From assembly GCA_003550325.1 (NCBI GenBank), contig QKWP01001217.1, positions 4,600-68,599 of the forward strand: a stretch of 64,000 nt of DNA, in the 5' to 3' direction. This DNA is from Gigaspora rosea. Taxonomy: Eukaryota; Glomeromycota; Glomeromycetes; Diversisporales; Gigasporaceae. The translations under genes and the position numbers were made by a program. Shown piece after piece: positions 44,376 through 56,361 of the stretch. The notes below the pieces were generated by a model. It saw only the letters and a list, made by a program, of their open reading frames with translations. It ran no database searches and had not been told where the DNA came from. Numbering within the stretch: position 1 is the first letter of the stretch; the number at the start of each line of letters is the position of its first letter.

Positions 44376-45285
44376 TATAACCCAAACCAAGTGTCTGTAT
44401 AATTCTGCAATTTGATTGGTTTTACCTAGCAGACATGTTCTAAACATAGTAAAAACAAAGTTAAAAATTAGTAGAACATTGTATATATACAATATTGTAT
44501 TAAAACATTATTGCAAACATTTTTCAGAAATTCCATTCTGAACTATCTATATTTCTATAAAATTGGCAGAACAATGTCCATGTACAACATTGCCCAAGTT
44601 GGCTATTGCACTAATATTAGCTACTATGCCCACATGTAGCAAGGTTCTTAATTATCTAAAAATAAATTAGTTCTAGCTTTAGTACTTATAATAGTATAAA
44701 ATATTATATATTAAAACATATATATTTAATAAATCAAAAAGTAAGAAAAAAAAAATTTATTTAACAAAAAACTTTTAAATTTAGTTTTATAAAATCATTT
44801 ATTATATTTTAACAAAAAAAATTGGTTGCAAAATTTTATTATAAATTATACTCTTATTTTATTTCAAACCTTAATATAATTCTAATACTGTATTAACAAA
44901 AAATTAATTTTTGGTTTAAAAAAAAAATAATTTGATTTTATATTATATCTAAATTAATTAATGTAAATTATAGGTAATAATTACTGTATTATTTTCCGAA
45001 GCGTAGCGAAGACTTTACGGTGCAGCAATGTCCGTCCTATTTTTAGATTAGGTGATCGTCACTATACATACTATTAGCCAATTTTAGTAAATATTATAAT
45101 TTAATACATACAGTTAATTTTAATTTAAATTTTTTTTTTTTTTAATATCTTATTTTACTCTACTAGTATAATTAAACTTAAAAAATCTATTACTTTGTAA
45201 ATGTTTTTATAACTTATATCTTACATAAAAACCAAAAATATTTAAAAATCTTTTTAACTTCCTGTATAGCCACTATCTATCGTGT
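44376..45285. other. AT-rich intergenic stretch
   Basis: No gene. Contains one CCGAAGCGTAGCGAAGAC dispersed word at about 44997 and CATTGTATATATACAATATTG-type short palindromes near 44478. It forms the 3' flank of the hydrolase gene. Confidence 0.5.
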
Positions 45286-47366
45286 TTATGATTTTCTTTT
45301 AATCTTTCCAATAACACCTTTTTTTTTCTCAATTCCAATTGTAGTCCAATCACCGCCGTAATCATGACCAGGATAGACTACAATTTTATCATCCAATTCG
45401 CCAAGCCTTTTTCTCAAAGTTTTTTTCATTTGTTTTAAATTGCCACCGGGCAGATCCAGCCTTCCGGTACATCCGCACATCAACGTGTCACCGGTAAATA
45501 ACCTTGTGTCATTAACCAATATTGATTGACTACCTTCGGTGTGTCCTGGCGTATGAAGAAATTTTAAATGAGTAAAGTTACCCAATGAAAGTGTGAAATT
45601 ATGTGGAGTTGGAATTATTCTTGATACATTAGTGTTAGATAAAGCTGAAGAGGAATTAAGAGTAAAATTTATTATCAACGAAATGATATTTGTATTACAG
45701 AAATGAGACTGACGATTTCTAATTGGTAATTTTGAAAGAGGTATTGGAGTAAATAGGACCGATAATTCAGGATTTGATTTAAGCACATATGGAATATCTA
45801 AAGGATGTATGTAAGCTTTTAAATTTGGAAAACGTTTTAATAAGTCGCATAAACCTGATACTTTTATTGGTAGTTGATTAAATGGTGGAGGTGGTTTTCC
45901 TATTAATACATAAGAATTATATATAAGAATGTACCAGTAAATAAAAATAATAATATTGGTTATAGAAATTATCGGCATATGCATAATACCTCCTACGTGA
46001 TCGAAATGGTGATGGGTTACAATAGCGCCAACAAGTTTTAAATGTCTGTCTTTGATAAATTTTATGATCCCATCAACGTCCCAACACTATGTATTAATAT
46101 AATTAAAAATTAGAAATATGTAAAAAAAAATAAGAGTATATGCAATATATTTTTTTTTTAATACTTACAGCATCAACGACAATACACTCTTTTGTCTCAT
46201 TATCAACAATGATATAAATCAAATTTTTCATTTTCACAGCAAAATCGAATATTTTACTTTGTATTTTGTTGGTTATTGAATTTTTTGATATGCATATATC
46301 GCGACCGGGCACCAATGAGAATATTGTTAAACCTTGATTTATGTAGTAGTTTTTCGTGTTAATGACTTAAATAAATTTACCATGACATAAAACAAAATAA
46401 ATGAAACGCGAACTAATTTACCCATTGATTTGTTATCTTTTAGAATTAAGGCTTTTTCTATCTGAAGTGGAATTTGTGTATTACGTGGATTCTAAATAAT
46501 AATAAATATATACAAAATAATAAAAATAAATCAATGATAATAAAAGTAAATCAATGATAAGATAACAAATTAATAATAATAATAATAATAAATATATATA
46601 TTATTAAAATAAAAATTAATAATAATGATAAACATATATATTTAATAAATTAATAATAGTAAACATATAATAATAATAATAATAGTAATAATTATTATAC
46701 ATATATATAATATTATATATTATTTATTATGATAAGGGTGAGTCTCACCTTCTGTTGTGCGACACGGTAACAATCTAACGCTTCTTCATATTTCTCTAAT
46801 TGCATAAGAGCTTCGGCCTTTCGAAAATAGCCCTAAAAAAATACAATTAATACAATTGGTAAATAAATAATCGCGCATACTCATCGTTAATGATTTGCAC
46901 GCTTTTTTAAATACCTTTGCCCATTCAGGTCTTATTCGAATAACTTGTTCTGCATCTTTTACTGCGTCCTTCCATTTTTTACGTTGAAAAAAACTTGCAC
47001 TCCTATTAGAAAACACGAGTGCAGCAAAGTCTGATGCCTTTTTTGTTTCCGGATTAGATTGTAAAATTGATAAGGCTTTGGAATATTCTTCTAATAAATT
47101 AAAAAATATTTCAATTTTATTATTTTATTTCATTTTATTTCATTTAGATTTCATTTTATTTCATTTTTATTTCATTTTTATTTCATTTTATTTCATTTAG
47201 ATTTAACCAATAAATTAATTAACAGGATTAACAAACCTATAGCAGATTCGTAATCTTTTTTCGTAAAATAATTATTAGCGCGAAAAACTGCTTGAAATGT
47301 CTTATCGTCTGGTGCATTTGGTCGAAATGCTGAGGAAAGTTCTGAAATGTTTGATTTAGAAACCAT
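45286..47366 (-). CDS. TPR-containing metallo-beta-lactamase (glyoxalase II-like) hydrolase
   Basis: The one complete host gene. Inferred exons (minus strand): 47366-47237, 47090-46915, 46832-46749, 46491-46422, 46332-46169, 46086-45990 and 45899-45286. All six introns are GT-AG, and the sum is 1335 nt, or 444 residues. Residues about 15-150 form a TPR-like helical repeat domain (FRANNYFTKKDYESAIEEYS, NRSASFFQRKKWKDAVKDAE, YFRKAEALMQLEKYEEALDC). The metallo-beta-lactamase fold follows, with all zinc ligands visible: THHHFDHVGG, HTPGHTEG, GDTLM and PGHDYGG. This set resembles hydroxyacylglutathione hydrolase and related thioester hydrolases; the substrate is not determined. The TPR part suggests docking to a partner protein (inference). 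No signal peptide is evident, so it is probably cytosolic. An in-frame ATG at 47411 could add 15 residues; I chose 47366 because the added segment is low-complexity. Confidence 0.85.
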
Positions 47367-47411
47367 TTTATTTTTTATCTCATAAAAATAGTGATTATTA
47401 TTATTTAACAA

Positions 47412-47835
47412 TTGTATGGTATGATATGCAAAAAATAATGAATTCGTAAAATTTAATAGAATTATGATCTATCGTTTAGGATAGAATTGGTAATCGTGAT
47501 ACATATATTTTTGAAAGGTTTGGAAGAAAAATTTTTTTTTTTTGATGCTTAAATTCACTGTTTCGTTTTCGTCGACTGCAAAGACATTTATATAAATATA
47601 TTTTTTTATAACATTATTAAAAAATTAATAATCATAATCATAATCCAATTAAAAAAAGAAATGAAAAAAAGAAAAAAAAATAAAAAAAAAAAATAAAAAA
47701 GAAAAAAATAAAAAAGGCAATGCAGTTTTAGGATTCGTTTTATGATAATTTACATTATTCAAAATTTTGACGTTTCAAATAATGAAGAATTAGGTCGTAC
47801 TGAATATGTATTGTGAAAACACATGGCCTCTTAGA
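47412..47835. other. Upstream flank of the hydrolase gene, low-complexity
   Basis: A/G-rich runs at 47650-47720 (AAAAAAGAAATGAAAAAAAG type) and AT-rich sequence. A promoter for the hydrolase gene must lie here or just upstream, but no specific element can be named. Confidence 0.4.
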
Positions 47836-48060
47836 TCAACAAATAATTCGTTTTTCCCGAGACTCAAACGAACTATGAAACTGATACATTGTGAATGCAG
47901 ACTTTTTCATATTTGGATTTACCATTGATAAGTATGCATATTGATGCGCAATGAGAAGTAAGGAAAATCTTAACGGAGAATAGCGCAAAACACCATCAGC
48001 AAAACTTAAGGCATCTAATTTTGTCACCACTTTCCTCTTTTCTGCGGTTTTTATTGGTCG
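47836..48060 (-). pseudogene. Coding fragment, possibly TRAPPC8/Trs85-like
   Basis: A minus-strand open stretch reads KVVTKLDALSFADGVLRYSP, then RFSLLLIAHQYAYLSMVNPN and MKKSAFTMYQFHSSFE. The order of a leucine-rich helix, AYL, NPxMxKxAF and a short helix recalls the middle of Trs85/TRAPPC8. This is from memory and weak. The frame is open upstream of the first ATG, and no neighbouring exons could be found, so it is probably a gene fragment. It lies about 470 bp from the hydrolase start on the same strand. Confidence 0.3.
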
Positions 48061-48556
48061 CAGATATTCAGGTTAGCAAATCCAAACTTAAGGATAGTAG
48101 TGGTTTAAAAATTACGTTATAATCTGCATTCAAAGACCAATCGTATTTGTCATTAGATAATCTTTATGAAATTTATATAATTTATATTTAGATTGTTAGT
48201 GACGAGTAAAACCACAAAGTCTTATTCAAACCCTTTAATTATTAATCCTCTCACAATCAAAAAAAAAAAAAAAAAAACGATTGGTAAATTTTTTTATATT
48301 TCACAAGCTGTCAAACTCATATTGAATTTATTTCTCACTGACTTAAAACTTCAACCAAGAATTCCTTGTACTTACGCATTGTCAATATCGTTGTGATTGG
48401 TATCATGTTTGAATCTGATTATATAAAAATGATGCACCAATAAAAGAATAACAGGGGTTGTAATTGTTATATCCGATTATATAACATACATACGAATATT
48501 AATAGTGTGACCCATCATACACGTGGAATGTGTGTTTATTAATGGCGCCCACAGAC

Positions 48557-48692
48557 ACATATACTACACAGATACTATATACAAGATAGATACTATATAC
48601 AAGATACTCCACAGATACTCCACAGATACTACACAGATACTACACAGATACTACACAGATACTACACAGATACTACACAGATACTACACAGA
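48557..48692. repeat. 11-bp minisatellite ACAGATACTAC
   Basis: About ten units of ACAGATACTAC / ACAGATACTCC. The ORF across it (TQILHRYYTD repeats) is a repeat artefact. Confidence 0.9.
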
Positions 48693-48699
48693 TCTGTTT

Positions 48700-49290
48700 G
48701 GGGATATACTAGAATCTCCTGTACGTGTCATTCTGTCACGTTTTGTTAATTGTAACTTGCGTTATCATTAACTTTTAAACTTATTAAGAATATTATTAGT
48801 CATCTGATATAGTCATAGTTACCTAATTTAGTATTCATTCACAAAATGGCGACAATTGACGTTAAATAGTGGGGTTAGCGTTAGGTTATGTTTTGTATTT
48901 CAAACGTCAATCCGACCCAATTGTCAATCATGACAATCTAAATTTTTAATTAATCAACAATTTGTTTATATTCGAATATTTAGATAAAATTGAATTGTGA
49001 CAATATGTATAAATTTTATATTTTTTTAAGTAATTTGATTGGCTAAACCGGTGTTTAAAATATTTGCAAATTGTAATTACATCTAGGAATTTTCCTTTAT
49101 TTAAATCCTTAAATTTACAAATCCACAAAATTGACTAATTGCAACATACGAATATTTTATTTATATATTGATAATATATTGATATATTGTATAGTATATT
49201 TTATTTTTTTTTGAGTTATATTAATAATATTACATGTTTTTACAATTTTTAAAGAAATTATATAGATTATTTGTACGAGATCACAAATTG
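48700..49290. other. AT-rich stretch, nothing recognised
   Basis: No supported gene. Two short antisense words, ACGTCAATCCGACCCAATTG near 48904 and GACAATTGACGTTAAATAG near 48850, form a weak inverted pair. Confidence 0.4.
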
Positions 49291-49294
49291 TCTA

Positions 49295-49370
49295 TTTTTG
49301 TGCCCCGGCCCGGTCCGCCCCGCTTTTATTATCAGAAATTTTTGTCGGCCCGGCCCGCAAATATATAAAT
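49295..49370. repeat. GGCCCGG-rich island
   Basis: CCCCGGCCCGGTCCGCCCCG and TCGGCCCGGCCCGC stand out in an AT-rich background. They resemble the GC-rich word arrays at the ends of 54151-55767 and 5694-6010 and may be one end of a decayed hAT element. No partner or TSD was found. Confidence 0.4.
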
Positions 49371-49589
49371 TTTTTACTTAAATTAAAATTTAAATTTTTA
49401 CTTAAAATAAAACGTTATTAATTTTTATATAAATTTTTAAATTAAATTTAAAATTTATTAAATAAAATATTAACCCTAGTTATAGATGATCAACCAATCA
49501 AATCACCGGATCTCGTGTAACAAACCGAAGAAAAAAGAACCCTCTAAAAATATTTTTGGGCTTTGAAATAAAAGTTTTTAGCTTATAAT

Positions 49590-50795
49590 TATATATATAT
49601 ATATATATATAAAGTTTTAATTCTAATTTAACTTTAATTTAACTTTAAATCTAATCTTTAAATTTAAATTTAAATTTAAAAATTAAAGTAGTAAATTTAA
49701 CTATTAATTAAAATTAGTTATATTTTAAACTACAAATTATTAAATATAAATAATATTAAATTTAGATAATATAATTAAAATTTAAACTAAAACATATAAT
49801 ATTTTAATTTTAACAATTTAAAAAACTATAAAATAAATTTATTAGTAAATATACAATACTACTTTGTATAATAATTTGATATATATATGTTATAATTGCA
49901 CCCTGTAATTAACCAATCAAAATTTTTTATATAGTTGGGTTATACAATTAAAATTTTTTTATTAAAATTTTTTTAAAACTTTATTTATTAATACAAAACA
50001 AAATATTTAGTATCTAAATATTAATTTAAAAGAGGTTCAATATTTAAAAAATGCTTTTAATTTAACTAGCTATAAGCAATTAATTCAAAAAATAATAACA
50101 AAGCAGTTTTTTTTTGCTATATTGTAATAATAGTTCTAATAACTACAAATAGTATAAAGTATAGTCTACTTTATAGCAAATAAAACTTTAAAAAGTTTAA
50201 AAATACTTATTTTTAAAATCTAATTACTATAGTGTGGACAACCTAGTCCCAACCAATAAAAATTTTTAGCAGCCAGATTCAGATTTTATTTTTTATATAT
50301 ATAAAGAGGTCAATTTGAAAATTTAGCTAATATTTTATACTATAAATTTTCAAATTGTCCTTTTCATATATATAAAAAATAAAATCTGAATTTGGCTACT
50401 AAAAATTTATATAGCTAATTTTAATTAGTAATTAAATTTATTACATTAATTTATAATCATATCAGCAGATTTACAGAATTGAAATTGGGCCCTAAAAATG
50501 GTCCTCAAAATTCGATTGTTTACAAAAATTCATTGGTCAGATGATGATTAGATAATCAACAAATAACTGATCAATATAAATAAACCCATTAGATAAGCGC
50601 CAACCCATTAGATCTTAGAGATAAGGTGGTTTGATTTGCAAAATTATATGAAAATCAGTGTCTTGAAAAAAGGTCCAATTGTGTAAATCTGCTGATATGT
50701 TAATATTAAATTTAAATTTAAATATTAGATTTAAATTTAAATTAAAGTTAAATTAGAATTAAAACTTTATTTATAATTAAATATAAAATTTGACT
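49590..50795. repeat. AT-rich segment bounded by inverted ~100-bp arms
   Basis: AAAGTTTTAATTCTAATTTA with following AACTTTAATTTAACTTTAAA at 49609-49690 recurs inverted at 50700-50792. A third copy lies at 52912-53020 and continues past the LINE fragment at 53902-53990. The element behind these arms is unknown. It supplies the empty-site comparison for the 53-kb insertion. Confidence 0.6.
50262..50412. repeat. ~150-bp hairpin
   Basis: GATTCAGATTTTATTTTTTA followed by TATATATAAAG and CAATTTGAAAATTTA is mirrored by TAAATTTTCAAATTG and TATATAAAAAATAAAATCTG. The arms are about 60 bp and the loop is short and AT-rich. Confidence 0.75.
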
Positions 50796-50865
50796 ACCTT
50801 TTATATAAATAAAAAAAGCAAATTTGGTCTTTTAAACTATTAATTTTATTTTTATTTATAGAGTT

Positions 50866-50898
50866 AATATAGATGTACCCGTAGGGTACATCTATATT
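50866..50898. repeat. Perfect 15-bp hairpin around TACCCGTAGGGTA
   Basis: AATATAGATGTACCC, three bases GTA, then GGGTACATCTATATT. The right arm overlaps the proposed Helitron 5' end. Confidence 0.85.
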
Positions 50899-52906
50899 TT
50901 TTGTACCCACGATCCTGTATAACATGACTTAATCATGGGATATATAAACATTGATCAGGGGTAATTAATTTTTTTCATTTTGCTTTTTTTTTTCTAGCCA
51001 TAGGTACTGTATCGTCGTTTTGGCGTCGTCGCTTCTGTTTATTGTGTTCTCATGGTTCCGCAGTTTTTGGCGCGTCTCTATCGAAATCGTTTGTCGTTAC
51101 TAGAGCTACCGTTATTGGAGTATTGTGTTATGATTTCGGCAATTTATGAAATGTCTTGTGTAGTTGCGTTGGGTTTCACTTAAATAATTGTTCTTAGTCG
51201 TTCTAATGATAACCTTTTTCTTATTCTATTTGCAGGTAATTTCGTCATTGGTGTCGTCATTTTAGGTGGTGCCGTCGCTTTCGGTGGTGTTGTTAAGTGC
51301 GTTAAGTTGTTTTTCTTATAAGCTGTAAAATTTCTTTGTCTTACTCATTTGTGAACGTATCCACTAACGCTCTTTGTATTCTTGAGGTTTTGTAGTTGCT
51401 ACTTTTCGCGTTCGTTATAGGTTTTGTTGCTGTTGAATCCGTTGCTGCTGGTTGTTGTAGTTTCTATTACTGGTGTTTTGGCTCGTCTTTAGTACTGGTG
51501 ATTTACTTCGCTAAAATAGTTAGGTTGGTGTTAGTGTTCTATAGTGATACATACCGGTGGCTCTAATATAACTTCCAATTCGATACATTTTTGAACTAGC
51601 GTTTGGCTTAGATAATAGAGGCGTTTGGCGAGTCAGATTGGTTTTTCTGGTATCTTTTGGTTTGGTCTGTTCTTTCTTTTTATAATACTGCCTCTAACGA
51701 AACTTTTTTTTACCCTTAAACCACGACCAATTTGGTATATGAATGGTCGAAACACTGGGTAAGGTAATTTACAGCTTATTTCCTTTACCACAGTACGTTG
51801 CATGATAGCACATTTGTGGAATTAAGAAAATATAGTGGAAAGATGGATTGAATAGTGGGAATGAGTTTTAGTTAGTAATTGGGTTTAAGGCTAGACTAGA
51901 AATGGGATCGGACGGGTAAAAATAGGTTTTAGAACTAGGATTAGGGTTAGGGATTGGGTAGTTTTTAATTAGATATAATGTTAGGGTTAGGGATCGGGTA
52001 GTTAAAAGTGGTTTTTAGTTAGTAGGGTTAGTGATCGGGTTGTTTATAGTTAGAAGTGGGGTTAAGCTTAGGGACGTGACTAAAATAGACAAAATGAAAT
52101 TGGGTTGGTTAAAGATAAATAATATATTAATAAATAAATAATAAATAAATTGCTTTATTATAATTAATAAATAAATTGCTTTATTATAATTATATATATA
52201 ATGTTATGTTAGTATGATATATCTATGTAATATAAAAATTCAAGTGTAACATTTAGCTGCAAGGTAACATTTAAACTAACAATATAAATAATTATATTAA
52301 ATTATGTTACCTATTTTTACTGCTATATGATTGGGCAATATAATTTGTGTAATACAATATATGTATATAGGTTATACAAAAGCTCATTGTACTGTTTTCA
52401 CAAAAATAATTGTTAGTTACATACTGCTAATGTTGTGTAATATTACACAATTACTATTTTGGTAACTTATTATTTTTGAACCCAAGTCAGATTTATTTGA
52501 TCCAAAACTGGGTTCATTTGAACCAAATCAGGTTTATTTGAACCAAAATTGGGTTCATTTGATTCAAATTGTTTATTTAAACCAATATAAGGTTTATTTG
52601 AACCAGATCGGTTTATTTAAACCAAAATTAGCTTTATTTGAACCAAAAATAGGTTTATTTAAACCAAAAATAAGTTTATTTGAACCAAGAAAGTATTTAT
52701 TTGAACCAAATACAGGCTTATTTAAACCAAGCCTGGGTTTATTTGAAAACCAGAAAAAAACAAAAACTAAAAAAAAAGCGTATTATTAATCTAATACTTT
52801 TATACTAATTATAAAAGTTTTACTATATATTTATTTTTATTTTAAAATTATTTTTAAAAATTTTATAAGTTTATTTCTGTGCATTATTGCACGGGTTTAC
52901 AGCTAG
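50891..52906 (+). mobile_element. Candidate non-autonomous Helitron
   Basis: The 3' terminus has the Helitron signature: hairpin GTGCA-TTAT-TGCAC at 52879-52892, ten bases, then CTAG at 52903-52906 followed by T. The putative 5' terminus is TCTATATTTTTTGTACCC after an A at 50890, fitting insertion between A and T without duplication. No Rep/helicase ORF is present. The interior holds TCGTCG-rich sequence (51010-51500), degenerate TTAGGG words (51935-52040) and a 24-bp minisatellite (52490-52760). The 5' end is the weaker half of the call. Confidence 0.5.
52490..52760. repeat. 24-bp minisatellite GTTTATTTGAACCAAA
   Basis: Roughly ten units of GGTTTATTTGAACCAAAATT, many 24 bp long, giving an ORF with GLFKPKI / SLFEPRK repeats. 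It has no other sign of being a gene. It lies just inside the Helitron candidate's 3' end. Confidence 0.8.
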
Positions 52907-53020
52907 TTTAATTATAAATAAAGTTTTAATTCTAATTTACTTTAATTTAACTTTAAGTCTAATCTTTAAATTTAAATCTAATCTTAAATTTAAATTTATA
53001 TTAATTATAAATTAAAGTAT

Positions 53021-53901
53021 TCTAATCTCTATAAAGATGATATATATAAAGTATAAGGGAAAGATGCCAAGGAAACTCAGGAACATTTGGCAGTATGTGA
53101 AGCTCAAGAGATATGGTAGCAAAAGATTGTGAAGATATTTGTCAAATACATACTTGTGCTTCTAAATGAAAATGAAAGAAGGAATGAAGTTTCAATACAG
53201 CAGCTCCGTGATTCTCTTTTCGGTACCAATACACGAGAAAAAAAGAAAGAAGAGAAGGCCTTATAAGGGGCTTATATAAGACATGTACTGAAGAAGACTT
53301 ATTTAAGTTAGGCCTTACAAGTAACGACATGAAATTGATCTTGTAGTATTTCCTCTTAAGGTATGGGATTATTTTCATGAAATCATCTGGAGAGAGAGAT
53401 ACGTTAAAATAGTGAAATGGGAACAAAAAGAAGGAATCCAGCGGACGCACAAAAGAAACTAACAGGAAAAGAAGGTCCGTTTTCAAGAAGTATTGTTAAA
53501 AAGAAAAGGCAGAAGAGGGACCCTAATTCAAGACATACAGAAAACTCTACTAATGAAAGTGAAAGGAATATCGAAGAATTAAAAAGAAGGAGGATAGAGC
53601 AGAAACAAGGCTCTTATAATTTGTGCATGTCGGCAATAGGTGATAGAATATTATTTGGTGGAAAGCCATTTTGGTATGGCACTTAGGCTAGTTTAACACA
53701 GCCTCTAGTTTCTGAATAATCTTAAACTAGTGTAGTAGATTGCACTTGGGCGCCTTAGGGTAGCTAGATAATGTCAGGCTTGCAAATTAGGAGTAAACAA
53801 GTGCATTAATATAGTGATATACTTAGTATCTTAATAAAGTACCGTAAACTGCCATAGGTACTAGCGAAACTGCCAAAGTGAAAAAAAAAATAAATAAAAA
53901 A
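53021..53901 (+). mobile_element. 5'-truncated LINE with 14-bp TSD
   Basis: Flanked by ATAAATTAAAGTAT at 53007-53020 and 53902-53915. The frame starting at 53063 reads the end of LINE ORF2: KETQEHLAVCEAQE (His and Cys of the C-terminal zinc motif), then QQLRDSLFGTNTREKKE. After a frameshift near 53370 it reads FHEIIWRERYVKIVKWEQ and stops near 53460. Stops at the 53120 region and later mark it as dead. The 3' UTR carries TATCTTAATAAAGTA and an A-rich tail. The 89-codon ORF at 53417 is a shadow in another frame. Confidence 0.88.
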
Positions 53902-54150
53902 ATAAATTAAAGTATCAAATTTAATTACTAATTAAAATTAGTTATATTCTAAAATATAAATTATTAAATATAAATAATATTAATTTAAGGAGGTTGTTAA
54001 ATATCACAGATTGCTATATTGCAGGTTAATAGATTGCCAATTAGATTATAAAATCTTGTATAACAAACCAACCGAAAAATTACAAAAATTACAAAAAAAT
54101 TTCAAAATTTTTAAATAATTTGAAATTTCATTATATAAACTAGTTTTGGG

Positions 54151-55767
54151 TAGGGTCCGTATTGGGCTGGGTCAGGTCGGGTATCTCCAAGCCCAAACCC
54201 AAATCTGAAAATATTTTACAAGCCCAAAGTTCAAGTTCGGCCCGATAAAAAGTTACGGGTTCAGGTCTGGCCGGGCCTAATTATTTTGTAAGCCCGGCCC
54301 AAAACCCGTCCAAATTTATTACGGGTTTGAAAATTTGAGCCCAAACCCGGGTAACCCGACTCTGAATCAGTACAAAAAAAAATTTTTAAAAATGTTTTAT
54401 TTTCACATAAAAAAAAAACAAATTGAAAGAAAAAAAATTTTAAGCTATATAGTAGTAAGGCCACGCACATAAATAAATTGGTTCTCGTAACTCGACCAGG
54501 TGGATTTTTTTAAAAAAGTCAAATGTTATTTTATATTAATATAATATATATAATTTTTAGGCTATACTCCAGGAGTAAATTCTCTGTTATATGATCTATA
54601 AAAATGCATGATCGGTTTAGATAAATTTATTTAGACGGGACGCAGGGTTAAAGGGAGTTAGTTTTAGAATAGAGCTTACATTAAACAAGTATAAGTGGGT
54701 TTTAAAGGGTTAAATAGGAACCCACGTTTCATTTAATTCGATTTCATTATGATCCGTGGCATTTATTTGTATTTAAAATAAATTCGTTGTTTCCAAAATG
54801 TTATTACGCAACAAATATAATCGGTCTTACAAAAGTTGTCACATAGTAAATATCTACTCTAAATTTAACAGAACCTCTAACCCTAAAAACTAAATCTAAT
54901 CCTAAATCTAACTAACCAAACATCAATATAACAGCTTGCCGAAGAGTCCCACACACGATCTATCACTCTACCCACGAAGTATCAAAACGATAGCGGGCAC
55001 TATAACAGTGTGACTCCGATAACAACAGCACTAAAACAACAATACTGAAATTAACAGTGGCACCGGTAATGAATCAACGACTAAAAGGAAGGTAAGCAAG
55101 AGTTAATAAAGAACAAAACAAAAAGGAAAAAACAAAAAGAAAAAGTGACGCCTATTAACAAGATCAGCAGTGCGTCAAAAATGGCAACACGAAATTAACA
55201 CTGCACCGACAATGATGAAGTCACTAATATATTACGAAGATTCTACCATACGACGACCTCAAGCGACGACTTCAATATATAAGCAAAAGCACTATTGTAC
55301 GACAACTCCAAGCGACGGCTCCAATACGAAGACTCCATGAAGCACGAAAAATCCAAGATGACAAAACCAGAGAAAAGAAAGTGCTAAAGCGGTTGCTAAA
55401 AAAAACAAATTTAATTAGTTTACAAGTAAAAAAGAAAAAGCAATGTAAAAAAAAATTACTTATAGATATCATGCCGATCTATGTGACCGGAAGAGTTTTA
55501 TACTGAAAAAGTATTTTATTTTAGTATATAATATCCAACTAAAGCTATAATAGATTGTTCAATAGGAACTATAGCTATAGTTTTTTGCTGAGTATTATTG
55601 GGCTGTACCGGGCCTATTTACTAAACCTGATCTGGGTCCCATATTTAATAAACCCGATCTGAACCCGGCCCACTTTACAAACAAACTTTAAAATTTAGAC
55701 CGACCCGTGCACAAACCCGGCCCGATCCTAAAACCTGCGGGTTTAGCCCGGCCCAATACGGACCCTA
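54151..55767. mobile_element. 1.6-kb non-autonomous hAT element, TSD GTTTTGGG
   Basis: TIR TAGGGTCCGTATTGGGC at both ends; perfect 8-bp TSD GTTTTGGG at 54143-54150 and 55768-55775. Both ends are packed with AAACCCGGCCC / GGGCCGGGTTT words (54165-54360 and 55595-55760). The middle contains spaced, codon-like CGACG words (54950-55340) resembling the inverse of 51010-51500. No transposase was identified. Confidence 0.9.
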
Positions 55768-55775
55768 GTTTTGGG

Positions 55776-56100
55776 CTTCTAATTAAAAGCTTTTAGTACT
55801 TAATTTTGTATATATATATGCACTCTCTAGTATTAATACTGGTTCGGACCCTAACTCTAACTAATAATTATTTTGATTTTTTTTAAATAATAACCTGTGA
55901 TATTGCAACTTGCTAAATTTATCAAAATCCTAATTTAAATAATATAATTAAAATTTAAAATAAAAAAATATAAAAAATTATAAATAGTTAATGACTCTAT
56001 ATGATTAACCAATTATTTTTTAGATTGGCAATTATATAAATAATCTGTTTTTTTTTTAATGAAAAAAATATTTTTTTTAGTCAAGTTATTACTGAAGTTA
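55776..56100. other. AT-rich stretch
   Basis: Nothing recognised apart from homology of short AT-rich words to 49700-49800. Confidence 0.4.
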
Positions 56101-56361
56101 TTGCTGGAGCTATCTTGTTATTTCTTTGTTATTTTTGGTAGGTCTTCCATCATTTTTCAGTAGGGTTTCTTTATTTTTCAGTAGGTCTTTGTTATTTTTC
56201 AGTAGGTCTTTATTATTTTTCAGTAGAATTCCTTTGTTTTTTTTAGTAGGTCTTTATTATTTTTTAGTGAAATTCCTTAATTTTTAAATGCGTCTTCTTC
56301 TTCATTTTTTAGTAGGCCTTTTTTATAATTTTTTAGTAAGACTTTTTTGGCATTTTTTGGT
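56100..56361. repeat. TTTTCAGTAGGTCTTT tandem array, left part
   Basis: Degenerate units such as TTTTTCAGTAGGTCTTTATT recur about ten times. The same array resumes at 59439-59950 on the far side of the LTR element, so the element inserted into one longer array. Confidence 0.7.

Noticed and set aside
48523..48771. 82-codon ORF with TQILHRYYTD repeats
   Set aside because: Product of an 11-bp minisatellite.
52538..52789. 83-codon ORF with GLFKPKI repeats
   Set aside because: Product of a 24-bp minisatellite; no start context, domain or conservation visible.
53417..53686. 89-codon ORF rich in Lys/Arg
   Set aside because: The true LINE frame (FHEIIWRERYVKIVKWEQ) overlaps it in another frame, so this is a shadow.
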